A model generated the notes under the pieces. It saw only the letters and a program-made list of their open reading frames with translations. It made no database searches and was not told the origin of the DNA. Source: Methanolobus sp. WCC4 (GTDB taxonomy: Archaea > Halobacteriota > Methanosarcinia > Methanosarcinales > Methanosarcinaceae). From it: DNA of 64,000 nucleotides. The DNA lies in NCBI RefSeq assembly GCF_038022665.1, contig NZ_CP150629.1, positions 1,780,480 through 1,844,479 on the forward strand, given 5' to 3'. Every line of letters begins with the position of its first letter. Position 1 is the first letter of the stretch. Positions 36,028 through 44,543 of the stretch are shown here, in pieces. Position numbers and translations under genes: made by a program.

Positions 36028-36318
36028 AGCTCGTAGAAATCCTGTTAATTTCAACTTGGAACTTAGCGATTCTTCTGAGCCTTAAACAACTGTATTATTT
36101 TAGTAGTCTTCAGGTTAGTAGTAAAGGAACGTGCCGCCTGCGGCGGATGGTAGCCTTGTTCTTTGTAGTCAATGATTTTTGCAGGACTATTAGATACACA
36201 AGGACGCAGGTAATGCTGAGTTTGACTGATCCGGGATCATGTATAACTTAAACCATCCCGGAGGGTCCGGCGAAGCCGGCACGGCCCGAAAAGATGACAC
36301 ATATCTTTTACTTTAGCT
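36028..36318 (-). repeat. Dispersed non-coding repeat, copy B (about 290 bp)
   Basis: Read on the minus strand, it matches copy A (8259-8576) in order and spacing: the GTGCCGGCTTCGCCGG hairpin block (at about 36268-36284 on the plus strand as its complement), the CCGCCGCAGGCGGCAC block (36130-36145), the ACAAAGAACAA block and the outer end. Its plus-strand left end AGCTCGTAGAAATCC (36028-36042) resembles the GGCTCTGTAGAAATCC terminus of the MITE at 6893. Like copy A, it lies between convergent genes. The outer limit near 36318 is approximate. No ORF was found. Confidence 0.7.
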
Positions 36319-36360
36319 CTTTTTCTGAATGGTGGTAGTAAAAGCCCTGACTTTTTACCT

Positions 36361-37383
36361 TCAAGTGATCCGGGCATCCACGACAACATGCCATACGCCC
36401 GGTGAATATTTCTTGATCTTTCTGCATTCCAGTATCTCAACATCTCTGCCGGCCTTTGATGCAGCCTGTCGGATACGTTCCGCTGGCCTTGTAGAAATAA
36501 GGCTTTCAGGAGTTGTCTCATGGTAATGAAGGATACCGCCACTCTCTTTCAGGGCAGCTATTCCCTGATCCAGGTAATGGTGTGTGGTATTCACGTAGCC
36601 CATTAGCACCCTGTCAGCAACACCTTTTGGTGTGAGTTCTGCACAGTCCCCATTCAGTGCATCAACTATGTGTTCCACATGGTTAAGTGCTATATTCTCC
36701 TGAAGATATGCGTAAGATCCGGGGTTGATCTCAATGGCAATTATCTTTGCAGGCTTTGCATGGACTGCCATGGGAATAGTGAAATAGCCGATGCCAGCGA
36801 ACATGTCAACGATAGTCTCATTGGCACCTATGTTGCTCATGAGGGCTTTCTCATGCAGGTTCCCTTTGGAGAACATCACCTTTGTCACGTCGAGTTTGAA
36901 GAGGCAGCCGTTCTCTTTATTTATGGTCTCTGTCCTGTTCCCGATGATCACTTCCCTTTGAGGTAGCCTGAACTGTCCGCTTATTCCCAGGTCACGCACC
37001 ACCGTATCGCATGAAGGATACATCTGAAGCAGTGCTTCAGCAATTCTTTCTTTCAGGTGCCCTATCTTTGGGTCTATGGTGACGACCATCACTTTTCCAA
37101 GTATCTGCCATCCTGAAGGTAAGAGGTCAAGTTCCTCATCCGGAATACTTCCTTTCATCCTGTCTTCAAGTGATTGCCATTTGTTGTAGAACACTGGGTC
37201 TTCCTGATCGTATGTCTCAAACTCCTCGATGTCCTCTGTAACTGGTATTTCAAGGAAGCGTACCTCAAGCCCGATCACCCTGATCCTCCTGCCGGGGTCA
37301 AGCTTTCCCGAGTCGGCGATCATGAGCCTGATATTCTCTGCTTTTTCTATTGGTACACGGATAGCTTTTTTAAAAGATCTCAT
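36361..37383 (-). CDS. tRNA(Phe) wybutosine-pathway enzyme, probable Taw2 (or Trm5 family)
   Basis: The 340-aa protein has the TRM5/TYW2 fold with an AdoMet-binding region 'IVDMFAGIGYFTIPMA', 'IIAIEINPGSYAYLQENI' and a motif IV 'MGYVNTTHHYL'. In Trm5 this last motif is usually Asn-Leu-Pro; the 'GYV..THHYL' form favours Taw2, which transfers the aminocarboxypropyl group of AdoMet to 4-demethylwyosine at position 37. The N-terminal domain (about 1-130) fits the same family. Divergent from the MsvR-like gene. Confidence 0.75.
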   Translation of the reverse strand: MRSFKKAIRVPIEKAENIRLMIADSGKLDPGRRIRVIGLEVRFLEIPVTEDIEEFETYDQEDPVFYNKWQSLEDRMKGSIPDEELDLLPSGWQILGKVMVVTIDPKIGHLKERIAEALLQMYPSCDTVVRDLGISGQFRLPQREVIIGNRTETINKENGCLFKLDVTKVMFSKGNLHEKALMSNIGANETIVDMFAGIGYFTIPMAVHAKPAKIIAIEINPGSYAYLQENIALNHVEHIVDALNGDCAELTPKGVADRVLMGYVNTTHHYLDQGIAALKESGGILHYHETTPESLISTRPAERIRQAASKAGRDVEILECRKIKKYSPGVWHVVVDARIT

Positions 37384-37443
37384 TATCTCACAATTTTCTG
37401 ATCATATTGGCCTTATAGGCTTTGACTGTCGTTTTATAACTCA

Positions 37444-37472
37444 TTCGTTAAACAGCGAACATTTAAATATAT
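37444..37472 (+). promoter_or_regulatory. Candidate MsvR box and TATA box before the V4R regulator
   Basis: TTCGTTAAACAGCGAA (37444-37459) is an inverted repeat with TTCG/CGAA arms and the 16-bp spacing of the TTCGTA-N4-TACGAA boxes described for MsvR, as I recall them. ATTTAAATATAT (37461-37472) follows directly as a TATA box, 22 bp before the ATG at 37494. The site would let the protein block its own transcription. Confidence 0.55.
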
Positions 37473-37493
37473 TGCTGCAATATTCAGTATTGC

Positions 37494-38234
37494 ATGAACA
37501 ACGGAGACAATACGGCCATTTTTTCCACTGATGTTGGGGTTATTGCCCTTAATGGTTCTGTAAAGATAAAGATACTTGAGTTCCTTAAAGGTGGCTGCAG
37601 GTCCTTCGATGAGATCGTTCAGCACACGGGCAAGGCTAAATCCACTATTTCTGTTCATCTCAATGACCTTAAGACACAGAGCCTTCTTGAAGAGGCGGTC
37701 GATTGTAATGACAAAAGGAAAAAGGTCTATTCATTGAAGTGTCAGTACGTTGCATGTTCGCAGGAACCGGGCATGAAGCATTATATGGAAATGCTCGATC
37801 TGATGAGTTCCAATGAAGTCAATTCCTTTGGTTGCATCAAATGTCTGTTCCATGCTGTGCAATATGGTTTCCGTGCCCATGGTGTTAACTGCGATCCTAT
37901 TATGAGAAAGATAGGAAACGATGTAGGTGCCAGCATTTCCAGGAACTTCAGCTCCACTGATATGGGCAGTATCATTGATGAGATGATGGACTTCTGGGAA
38001 GATCACGATATAGGAAGTTTCACGATCTTAAGCAAAGACCCGATAAGGATCGCTGTTCATAACTTCCTCGATTGCAGGTCCATACCTATCGAGGAAAAAA
38101 CATTATGTTCTTTTGCCCAGGGGGTCTTTGAAGGTATCTTCAGGGAAAAGCTGGGTATGGAATGCGTGATGCAGATGCTTGGCAAATGCGATGACAACTG
38201 CGATGCATGCCATTTCCAGATGGTAGTACTCTGA
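37494..38234 (+). CDS. MsvR-like transcriptional regulator (ArsR-type HTH plus V4R domain)
   Basis: The N-terminal domain (about 18-90) is winged-helix ('FDEIVQHTGKAKSTISVHLN'). The C-terminal part (about 110-245) is a V4R domain, with Cys residues in 'CLFH', 'CSFAQGVFEGIF' and 'CDDNCDACHF'. MsvR is a methanogen-specific redox-sensing regulator whose Cys residues control DNA binding. The match to this family is by architecture and Cys pattern. A matching palindrome lies in its promoter. Confidence 0.82.
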   Translation: MNNGDNTAIFSTDVGVIALNGSVKIKILEFLKGGCRSFDEIVQHTGKAKSTISVHLNDLKTQSLLEEAVDCNDKRKKVYSLKCQYVACSQEPGMKHYMEMLDLMSSNEVNSFGCIKCLFHAVQYGFRAHGVNCDPIMRKIGNDVGASISRNFSSTDMGSIIDEMMDFWEDHDIGSFTILSKDPIRIAVHNFLDCRSIPIEEKTLCSFAQGVFEGIFREKLGMECVMQMLGKCDDNCDACHFQMVVL

Positions 38235-38256
38235 ACGTATAAATAATGGATATTTT

Positions 38257-38943
38257 TCACTTCTGGGTTCTGATAACCCCAAGCTCACCTTTGACCAACC
38301 TTCCGATGGCGGCAACAATGCCTGGTCCATCTGTTTTCTCCCGGCAGGTGATCATGTGCTCCATAAGTCCAAGTCTTTCTATGCCATATATATCTCTTGA
38401 ATGACCTGTCTTTTTGATGGCAGCTTTAAGTTCAGAACGTGTAACTGAGTTAGCTATTACCCTGTCCTGCTCTGATTTCTTCCAGCTCCACCAGATGTCT
38501 GCCTGTTCCTTTGTGAAAGTACCCTGTTTGGCTTTCTCATCTGTGATCTCGATCTTCACAGGCAGGTGCCTTATGAGGCCAAAACGTGTGGCTATCTGTG
38601 CAGCAGTCCCACTTCCGAGTATCGTGAGAGCCTTTTGCGGGATCGTTACAAGGGTTCCCACATCCACAACGATCTCTTTATCGTGTATCTGACGTATAAC
38701 GCCCATATAGGTCTCATTCCTGGTAAGCCCTTTAACAGGTGTCCCGAATTTCTGGATGAGGAAATTGGATGCGAATTCGCTGTCCTCTCCGTTGATATCC
38801 ACAACTATCCAGTTATCATCCGATACTGAGAATTGTGCAGAGGCATCCAGTTCATTCAATTCATTATTGATAAGGACTTCAGCAGAATGCAGTGCACGTT
38901 CCTTATTTCCATAAACATTCAATAATAGTTTAACAGTGACCAT
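38257..38943 (-). CDS. DUF2110 family protein
   Basis: A 228-aa archaeal protein with 'VKLLLNVYGNKERALHSAEV' halves at the N-terminus and a later block 'RNETYMGVIRQIHDKEIVVDVG'. The middle resembles an S1/OB-like strand pattern, so RNA binding is plausible. A GGATAATAAA site precedes the ATG. The winged-helix gene ends 13 bp upstream, so they probably form one transcript. Function is unproven. Confidence 0.8.
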   Translation of the reverse strand: MVTVKLLLNVYGNKERALHSAEVLINNELNELDASAQFSVSDDNWIVVDINGEDSEFASNFLIQKFGTPVKGLTRNETYMGVIRQIHDKEIVVDVGTLVTIPQKALTILGSGTAAQIATRFGLIRHLPVKIEITDEKAKQGTFTKEQADIWWSWKKSEQDRVIANSVTRSELKAAIKKTGHSRDIYGIERLGLMEHMITCREKTDGPGIVAAIGRLVKGELGVIRTQK

Positions 38944-38956
38944 TTTATTATCCTTT

Positions 38957-39538
38957 CTATTGTTTCATAACCGTGTCAAAGATGTTCTGTATCTCGCTGA
39001 GCTTATCCAGACCTTCATCATCGATAAGGTCTTCATTCTTCTCTATTGAATTTAAGAGTAACTGGATATCCCGGCTAAAAGGACCGATCTTCATCTTCAT
39101 TTCCTGCGGTTCTGAACTCTTTTTGAAAAGATCATCATATGTGGACACTATCTGTTCATGTAACCTGTTAATATGGTCTCTTGTGAGCTTCTTCTCATCT
39201 TCCGAGGCTTCCGTCTCCTGCGCGTCTGGATCATCACCTTCGCTTCCTTCGACACTTTCAGGTGATTCTCCTTCGATGGCCATTATCAGGCTCTTGAGAG
39301 CGTCAACTACCCGGAATCCATGATCGGTAAGCTCTACATATTTGACACGTCCTTCAACTGTGAACTTCACAAGGCCGTGTTCTTCCATTTTAGACAATAT
39401 CTTGGTCGTATGGGCAAAAGTTGAATTGATCTCTTTTGTGATCACTGATGCATACGTTTTTTGAAAGGACCATATAGCCAGAAGGGCAAGAGTTGGTTTC
39501 TCCTGTAAAAAAAGTTGTTCAGCATATTCTTTCGTCAT
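38957..39538 (-). CDS. MarR-like winged-helix protein with a charged C-terminal helix region
   Basis: A winged-helix domain covers about 10-90 ('VITKEINSTFAHTTKILSKM', 'EEHGLVKFTVEGRVKYVELTD'). A Glu/Ser/Asp-rich linker (about 92-115) leads to a helical region (about 118-193). The 193-aa protein is probably a transcriptional regulator; its target is unknown. It sits before the DUF2110 gene. An AT-rich promoter region with several TATA-like runs lies at 39590-39640. Confidence 0.78.
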   Translation of the reverse strand: MTKEYAEQLFLQEKPTLALLAIWSFQKTYASVITKEINSTFAHTTKILSKMEEHGLVKFTVEGRVKYVELTDHGFRVVDALKSLIMAIEGESPESVEGSEGDDPDAQETEASEDEKKLTRDHINRLHEQIVSTYDDLFKKSSEPQEMKMKIGPFSRDIQLLLNSIEKNEDLIDDEGLDKLSEIQNIFDTVMKQ

Positions 39539-39647
39539 AATATATCCCCTTTACAAGCAATTTGAACCCTTTTGTTTGAAAATGTATCATAATACCGTGT
39601 ATTATATATTTTAATATATATCATTAGAATAAAAATAGTATATATTT

Positions 39648-40802
39648 CTATCGGATATTCAAGATAATTCTCTCGATATCCGTAATATTTGCATTCGTTT
39701 TGAAGGAAGTGCCGCTGAAGTGCGTCCTTGATGCAAGGAAGCCATTATCCCTGATTTCCTGTATCAACCTGTCAATTCCGGAAGCCGATACCCCAAGCTT
39801 CTTACATATCAGGTGCTGGTCATAGAACATGGGTATATCGAGTTCGTCCCTGCAGAATTCAAGCATCTTTATTGCCATCTGGCTGGTGCCACTGTTGCGC
39901 TCCTCCAGCTCGGTGATAGTATTGCTACAAAAATCAGGATCATGCAGTTTTCCGAGCCACAAAGGACCAGCTATTATGTTCTCTCCACTACAGTTGCTGC
40001 AATTCTTCTCAATAGGTGCAGCAAGTCCGTTGATCGCTTCCCGGTGACCGCATGCAGGACAATGGGCAATGAACCCCATATCCTTTAACATCTTATCAGC
40101 CCGCTTTGCACCTTTTCTGATCTCAAGATATGTGCGAACGTAGTGTCTTGTGGCATGTGACAGCAGAGGTGTCATGGCTTTATCATGGAGTGAGAGTTCC
40201 CTTGCTACCCTTCCGAGAAGTATGCGCACTCCCATCTCACTATGGAACTCATTGTTGAATGGTATGGCTGCATATTTCCTGATGCCTGAGTTGAGGTGTG
40301 CACCACAAAGAGGTGCAGTATCGGTTGCGGTCACTGCAAGAAGGTTTATGGCGGAACGTGCTGCCGCTGCAAGGAACGGTGCAGGCGTTCCGAATGGGTC
40401 AAGGTCCACTATATTGAAGTGTTTCTCATGTAGCAGGACATTCGCGTTCTTATGGCTTGCAATTGCCAGATCTCCGATATCCAGTCTGTCGATGTTCTGC
40501 TGTATGAGCCCAACAGCATCCTCGTTCCAGTCATTGAGCGTAGTATGGACACCAAGCTCTTTCGCCAGTCGTAGTCCACGAATTCCGGATGCGGATAGTG
40601 CATCCACATAGGTTATGATCTTCTCCGGGTCAGGCTCGATCCCTTCAAGAAAAACAGATGTAGCAGCTATGGAGATATCACGGTTCATCTCCATGGCCGG
40701 ATTATAAAAAACAGGTGCTGCAGAAGGAGCAAAATTAGCCCCTTCTTCGGGGACGGGAACCAGTACTTCAGTATCTCCTTCTTTAATGGTCCTTACTTTC
40801 AT
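39648..40802 (-). CDS. trm1: tRNA (guanine(26)-N2)-dimethyltransferase
   Basis: Methylates G26 of many tRNAs using AdoMet. The 384-aa chain shows Trm1 blocks: '[17 protein letters not shown]', '[18 protein letters not shown]', the catalytic motif '[13 protein letters not shown]', '[12 protein letters not shown]', and a Cys cluster 'CPACGHR...CSNCSGE' (about 245-270) that binds zinc. The length and order match archaeal Trm1. Confidence 0.96.
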   Translation of the reverse strand: MKVRTIKEGDTEVLVPVPEEGANFAPSAAPVFYNPAMEMNRDISIAATSVFLEGIEPDPEKIITYVDALSASGIRGLRLAKELGVHTTLNDWNEDAVGLIQQNIDRLDIGDLAIASHKNANVLLHEKHFNIVDLDPFGTPAPFLAAAARSAINLLAVTATDTAPLCGAHLNSGIRKYAAIPFNNEFHSEMGVRILLGRVARELSLHDKAMTPLLSHATRHYVRTYLEIRKGAKRADKMLKDMGFIAHCPACGHREAINGLAAPIEKNCSNCSGENIIAGPLWLGKLHDPDFCSNTITELEERNSGTSQMAIKMLEFCRDELDIPMFYDQHLICKKLGVSASGIDRLIQEIRDNGFLASRTHFSGTSFKTNANITDIERIILNIR

Positions 40803-40824
40803 CCGGTTCCCTGAATATCCTTTC

Positions 40825-41304
40825 TTATTTAACGGTAATGGTTCCCTTCATCCTTGCTTCCCATCCAGGTACCTGGTATGTGTATGTACCTGATTCGTTG
40901 AAGGTATAAGTGAAGGACAATCTGTATCCTAATGACTTATTCTCCCAGAGACCCTCATTACTTACAAGTGTGAATATCCTTTTAGGGTCGTTACGGTTGA
41001 ACCACATCACGGAGTCACCTTCATTGATTTCCAGGTTAGCTGGTTGCGTCAGGAAGTTCTCCATATATATCGTATATGTCTTTGCCCCTTCATACTCCCT
41101 TATCTCAAGCTTTTCATCCTCTTCTTCGCCTGCATCTCCCTCAACAACATCTTCAATGTCCGTTTCATTTTCTGTCTCATTGACAACATCCTCGCCGGTC
41201 AAATTGTCCGTATCGATTCCGTTAGTCTCATCTTCGTCATCGACACATCCGATGACGGTGAAAGAAAGTAATATCAATAATATCAACAAGATCTTTGCTT
41301 TCAT
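40825..41304 (-). CDS. Cupredoxin-like lipoprotein lacking most copper ligands
   Basis: A signal peptide with a lipobox ends at Cys20. A Glu/Asp/Asn-rich linker (about 22-65) precedes a cupredoxin-like beta domain (about 70-159) with '[21 protein letters not shown]' in two parts, and '[20 protein letters not shown]' near the end. In blue copper proteins the sites are His in the first block and Cys-x-x-His...Met in the second. Here Arg replaces the first His and no Cys or second His is present; only the Met remains. It probably does not bind copper in the usual way. It lies in a run with trm1. Confidence 0.8.
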   Translation of the reverse strand: MKAKILLILLILLSFTVIGCVDDEDETNGIDTDNLTGEDVVNETENETDIEDVVEGDAGEEEDEKLEIREYEGAKTYTIYMENFLTQPANLEINEGDSVMWFNRNDPKRIFTLVSNEGLWENKSLGYRLSFTYTFNESGTYTYQVPGWEARMKGTITVK

Positions 41305-41340
41305 GTTATCACCTGCTTTATGATATATTTTCGATGGTTA

Positions 41341-42006
41341 TTATATCTTCTCGCCAGCTTCTATGAGTGTTACATCTACATCGGGTTCATCGGCACTTAT
41401 ATCGAGGTCTATAACAGCAGCAAAACCCAATGCTGCCATTCCGGGGTTGACCACTGTGGTCTTCCCGGATGTCACAATACCCCTTGCTTCATGGATGTGT
41501 CCGCAAACCATAAGGTCGGCTTTATCAAGGAATGTATTGAGCACTTTGCATCCAACATGCTCATTTCCCACATTATCGAGTATCCCAAAAGGTGGTGCAT
41601 GTGTGAGGATGACCAGAGGTTCATTATCAATACCCTCCTGCTCTGTTACATTGCCGAGACTTTCCTCATAATCGCATTCCTGTATCTCGAAGGGAGTGCA
41701 GAATGGCGTTGGGTTGGACCCTCCCATTCCTATGAACCTGACACCTTCAATAGTGACCGACCTCCCATGCAGGTCGGTTGCGGAAGACTCACCTATGAGC
41801 TCTATTATTGAACGCTGATCGCAGTTACCCGGGACTGCAAGCACCTGCTGGTCGAACATTGAGAAGAGTTCAAGTGCCTTCTCATCAGGTCCGAAGTTTG
41901 TGATGTCACCTGCAATAAGCACCACATCTACCTTTCCTGCAATTCTCAGTAATTCCTCTATCTTAGAGTAGTTCCCATGCGGGTCTGCAATAGCGAACAA
42001 TCTCAT
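41341..42006 (-). CDS. Calcineurin-like metallophosphoesterase
   Basis: The 221-aa protein shows the metal motifs 'DPHG', 'GDITNFG', 'GNCDQ', 'THAPPFG' and 'CGHIHEARG' in order, i.e. all five blocks of the family. It is the size of archaeal members of the YfcE-like group, cytoplasmic phosphodiesterases or phosphatases. The substrate cannot be predicted. Confidence 0.92.
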   Translation of the reverse strand: MRLFAIADPHGNYSKIEELLRIAGKVDVVLIAGDITNFGPDEKALELFSMFDQQVLAVPGNCDQRSIIELIGESSATDLHGRSVTIEGVRFIGMGGSNPTPFCTPFEIQECDYEESLGNVTEQEGIDNEPLVILTHAPPFGILDNVGNEHVGCKVLNTFLDKADLMVCGHIHEARGIVTSGKTTVVNPGMAALGFAAVIDLDISADEPDVDVTLIEAGEKI

Positions 42007-42044
42007 TATGTTATTTCTCCACTTTTGATGTGTATATCCTGGAA

Positions 42045-42821
42045 TTAGCGGTCCCCGCCAAGCAGGCTGCCAAGAGCATCACTACCAATACCTGCAAGTC
42101 CTGAGGATTCCTCTTTCTGTGAACCTGTGTGGTATCGTGATGCGGCAACTATCCTGTCTGCAAGACGTGAGAACGGCAGACTCTGAAGGTATACTTTTCC
42201 GGGACCTGTGAGGCTGGCAAGTACCAGTCCTTCTCCTCCGAAGAGTGCGTTCTTGAATCCACCTGCCCACTGTATATCATAGGTTACCCTTTCCTCAAAG
42301 GCTGTGATACACCCTGTATCCACCCTGATGGTCTCTCCCGGTGCCAGGTCCTTCTCTACTATAGTTCCTCCTGCATGTACAAAGGCCAGTCCGTCCCCCT
42401 TAAGTCTCTGGAGTATGAAACCTTCTCCTCCGAAGAGTCCTGCACCTATTTTCCTGGTCAGTGCGATCTCGATGTCTATACCATTTGCAGCACAGAGGAA
42501 AGAGTCCTTCTGGCACAGGAAACTGCCACCGAACTGACCAAGGTCAAGGGCAATTATCTTTCCAGGATATGGTGCACCAAAGGCTACATAGCCCTTACCT
42601 GCTGCCTGATGAATGAAACTTGTGATAAAGAAGCTCTCGCCTGTCAATGCGCGTTTGAAACCTTTCAGGAGCCCGCCACCTGTGGATGTTTCCATCTTGA
42701 TCCCCGGTCCCATGTACATCATTGCACCTGCTTCTGCCCTTACGGCTTCATCTGTATCAAGCTCGATCTCCACAAGCTGCATCTCATTTCCAATTATCTT
42801 ATAATCGATCTCATCTGCCAT
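42045..42821 (-). CDS. AIM24/TIGR00266 family protein
   Basis: A 258-aa protein with repeated beta segments and Gly-rich motifs ('GAMMYMGPGIKMETSTGGGL', 'FGGEGFILQRLKGDGLAFVH' and 'FGGEGLVLASLTGPGKVYLQ'). Members are found across bacteria and archaea, form a beta-barrel-like fold and have no settled function. I use the ATG at 42819-42821, which has GGAGG upstream, instead of the TTG at 42836. It is divergent from the cobamide operon. Confidence 0.9.
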   Translation of the reverse strand: MADEIDYKIIGNEMQLVEIELDTDEAVRAEAGAMMYMGPGIKMETSTGGGLLKGFKRALTGESFFITSFIHQAAGKGYVAFGAPYPGKIIALDLGQFGGSFLCQKDSFLCAANGIDIEIALTRKIGAGLFGGEGFILQRLKGDGLAFVHAGGTIVEKDLAPGETIRVDTGCITAFEERVTYDIQWAGGFKNALFGGEGLVLASLTGPGKVYLQSLPFSRLADRIVAASRYHTGSQKEESSGLAGIGSDALGSLLGGDR

Positions 42822-42893
42822 CAATATGTCCTCCAATACGTACTTTAATAACTTCAGATAGTTCTGTGTTACTCCTATTTATTGGTTTATCCT

Positions 42894-42926
42894 CTGAAGT
42901 CCATTTGAAGTTCGTTTGAAGTCCTA
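42894..42926. promoter_or_regulatory. Three 11-bp tandem repeats upstream of the cobamide operon
   Basis: CTGAAGTCCAT, TTGAAGTTCGT and TTGAAGTCCTA follow each other at 42894-42926 without gaps. The unit is close to one helical turn, so three factors could bind on the same DNA face. The site ends 34 bp before the TATA box of cobD1 (42961) and lies about 75 bp from the divergent AIM24 gene. No known factor matches. Confidence 0.5.
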
Positions 42927-42960
42927 AATTGCGGACTCTAGCACAACTCAACTTGAATAG

Positions 42961-42970
42961 TTTAATATAT
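42961..42970 (+). promoter_or_regulatory. TATA box of the first CobD-like gene
   Basis: TTTAATATAT at 42961-42970 predicts transcription from about 42990, at or just after the ATG at 42988. The mRNA is therefore probably leaderless (TTG at 42991) or has a leader of a few bases (GTG at 43000). A similar box serves the second copy (44515-44524). Confidence 0.6.
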
Positions 42971-42987
42971 CTCCTCTGCGTAACCAC

Positions 42988-44490
42988 ATGTTGATAAGTG
43001 TGCACCGAAAAAATTTCCCACTTCATTTGAAGCCTTATTTGCCTGCACTGCAGGCAAAGAAACACAGCGAAAGGGCTTATGATCTTGCTGAAAAATTAAA
43101 CATTCCAGAATCAGATATTCTTGATTTCAGCACAGATCTAAATCCTCTCGGCACACCTTTCGATCATTCAGGTGAAAAGGACGATATTGAACAAATTATC
43201 CTTACTTCGGTCGATAAGATCGGCCAGTATCCTGATAACAGATATCTTGAGCTCAGAAATGCTGCTGCAGCTTTCATTGGACGCGGGACCACCTTTGAGA
43301 ATATAGTTCCCGGGAACGGTTCATGTGAACTTGTACGTCTTGCGGTCCAGTCGGTTGTAAATGAAGAGGATCTTGTGATAGTTCCCTCTCCTTCATCAGG
43401 TCAATACAGACATCTGTCTGAGGTTTTCGGTGCCCATGTACATTCCTTTACCACAAAGGAAATGTTAACGCTCCCGAAGATGACACTGAAACGGGCAAAG
43501 GTCGTTATCATCCAGAATCCCAATGACCCTACAGGTGAATTGATATCATATAAGTTCCTTGCAAACCTTGCACGTAACTGTGCAGAACACGGCACTCTTC
43601 TCATAGTTGATGAATCATCTATAGAACTTTCCGATCCGGGTATGAGTGTTGCTGGACTTGTACATGATAATGATCATCTTCTGGTTATACGTTCGGTCTC
43701 CGGTATAGCTTCCATGCCGGGTATTCGACTGGCATATGCTATTGCATCCCGACCTGTGGCTGATATCCTGAATTCTGCCCGCCTTTCATGGAATATAGGC
43801 GCATCAGAGGAGGCTATCGGAATTGCATTTCTCTCTATGGGGAATGGTGAGAACTCGGAATATATCTCAAGGTCACGGAATCTGATCAAAAAAGAAAGGG
43901 ACTACATTAGCAGGCGTCTTTCCAGGATATATGGTTTCGATCCTTTAAAGAGCAGTGCACATTATCTTCTGGTTGATATAAATGACCTGTTCCTGGATTC
44001 AGAAAGGCTTACTGAAGGACTTGCTTCCCATGGGATACTTATCCGTGACTGTAGTGACCTTTTCAATGCAGGGAAAAGGTATGTGAGAATATCTGTCAGA
44101 CCCCGGAACGAATTCAAGAGATTGATCCGCACCCTTGATGATGTCTTTGCTGAGCTCAGCAAGGAGGATGCAAGGGAAAAGCTTGAGGAGACCATTGAAC
44201 AGGGTTCCTCTGCTTCAGCCGGAAGAGGCACCTGTGAGTACTATCCATGTCATTTCACAGGACAGGATTGTACATTCTGCTTCTGTCCTTTCTATGCATG
44301 TGAAGATGAAAGGACAGGTGGAAAGTGGATCGAGAGTACCACGGGTGGACAGGTATGGAGCTGCGAACATTGCACTTTATTGCATAGACCAAAAGTTGCC
44401 AGGGGCGTGCTTGACGCACTTATGGCAGACGGAGACACTGACGATAATATAAGGAGGGCATGGAAGGAAATTATTGTGCCGTTGCTTTGA
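42988..44490 (+). CDS. CobD-like PLP-fold protein lacking the catalytic lysine, with a Cys-rich C-terminal domain (copy 1)
   Basis: About 500 aa in two parts. Residues to about 400 are an aminotransferase-fold CobD/HisC-like domain with 'YPDNRYLELRNAAA', 'PGNGSCELVRLA' and 'NPNDPTGEL'. The Schiff-base block, which in copy 2 is 'RSLTKAFAIPGIR', here reads 'RSVSGIASMPGIR': Gly (codon 43702-43704) replaces Lys. 'DEAFIEL' is also changed to 'DESSIEL'. The Cys-rich domain (about 412-470) keeps all eight Cys seen in copy 2. So it cannot work as a normal PLP decarboxylase. The start may be GTG 43000 by alignment with copy 2. Promoter and TATA are its own. Confidence 0.88.
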   Translation: MLISVHRKNFPLHLKPYLPALQAKKHSERAYDLAEKLNIPESDILDFSTDLNPLGTPFDHSGEKDDIEQIILTSVDKIGQYPDNRYLELRNAAAAFIGRGTTFENIVPGNGSCELVRLAVQSVVNEEDLVIVPSPSSGQYRHLSEVFGAHVHSFTTKEMLTLPKMTLKRAKVVIIQNPNDPTGELISYKFLANLARNCAEHGTLLIVDESSIELSDPGMSVAGLVHDNDHLLVIRSVSGIASMPGIRLAYAIASRPVADILNSARLSWNIGASEEAIGIAFLSMGNGENSEYISRSRNLIKKERDYISRRLSRIYGFDPLKSSAHYLLVDINDLFLDSERLTEGLASHGILIRDCSDLFNAGKRYVRISVRPRNEFKRLIRTLDDVFAELSKEDAREKLEETIEQGSSASAGRGTCEYYPCHFTGQDCTFCFCPFYACEDERTGGKWIESTTGGQVWSCEHCTLLHRPKVARGVLDALMADGDTDDNIRRAWKEIIVPLL

Positions 44491-44514
44491 TCCTGTTTTG
44501 GATCAATTGAACAG

Positions 44515-44524
44515 CTTAATATAT
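44515..44524 (+). promoter_or_regulatory. TATA box of the second CobD-like gene
   Basis: CTTAATATAT (44515-44524) predicts a start near 44546, almost the same spacing to the start codons as in copy 1, so the duplication seems to have included the promoter. Confidence 0.55.
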
Positions 44525-44543
44525 TTCCTGTTAACTACATGCT

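Noticed and set aside
36361-37383. Trm5 (m1G37 methyltransferase) as the sole call
   Set aside because: The Asn-Leu-Pro motif of Trm5 is replaced by 'GYVNTTHHYL', which is more like Taw2, though the family is the same.
38257-38943. Ribosomal or S1-domain translation factor
   Set aside because: An S1-like strand pattern is weak and the overall sequence fits DUF2110 better.
42837-42987. Cobalamin riboswitch in front of the cob operon
   Set aside because: No B12-box or the usual four-way junction elements were seen, the predicted mRNA is leaderless, and the class is not expected in archaea.
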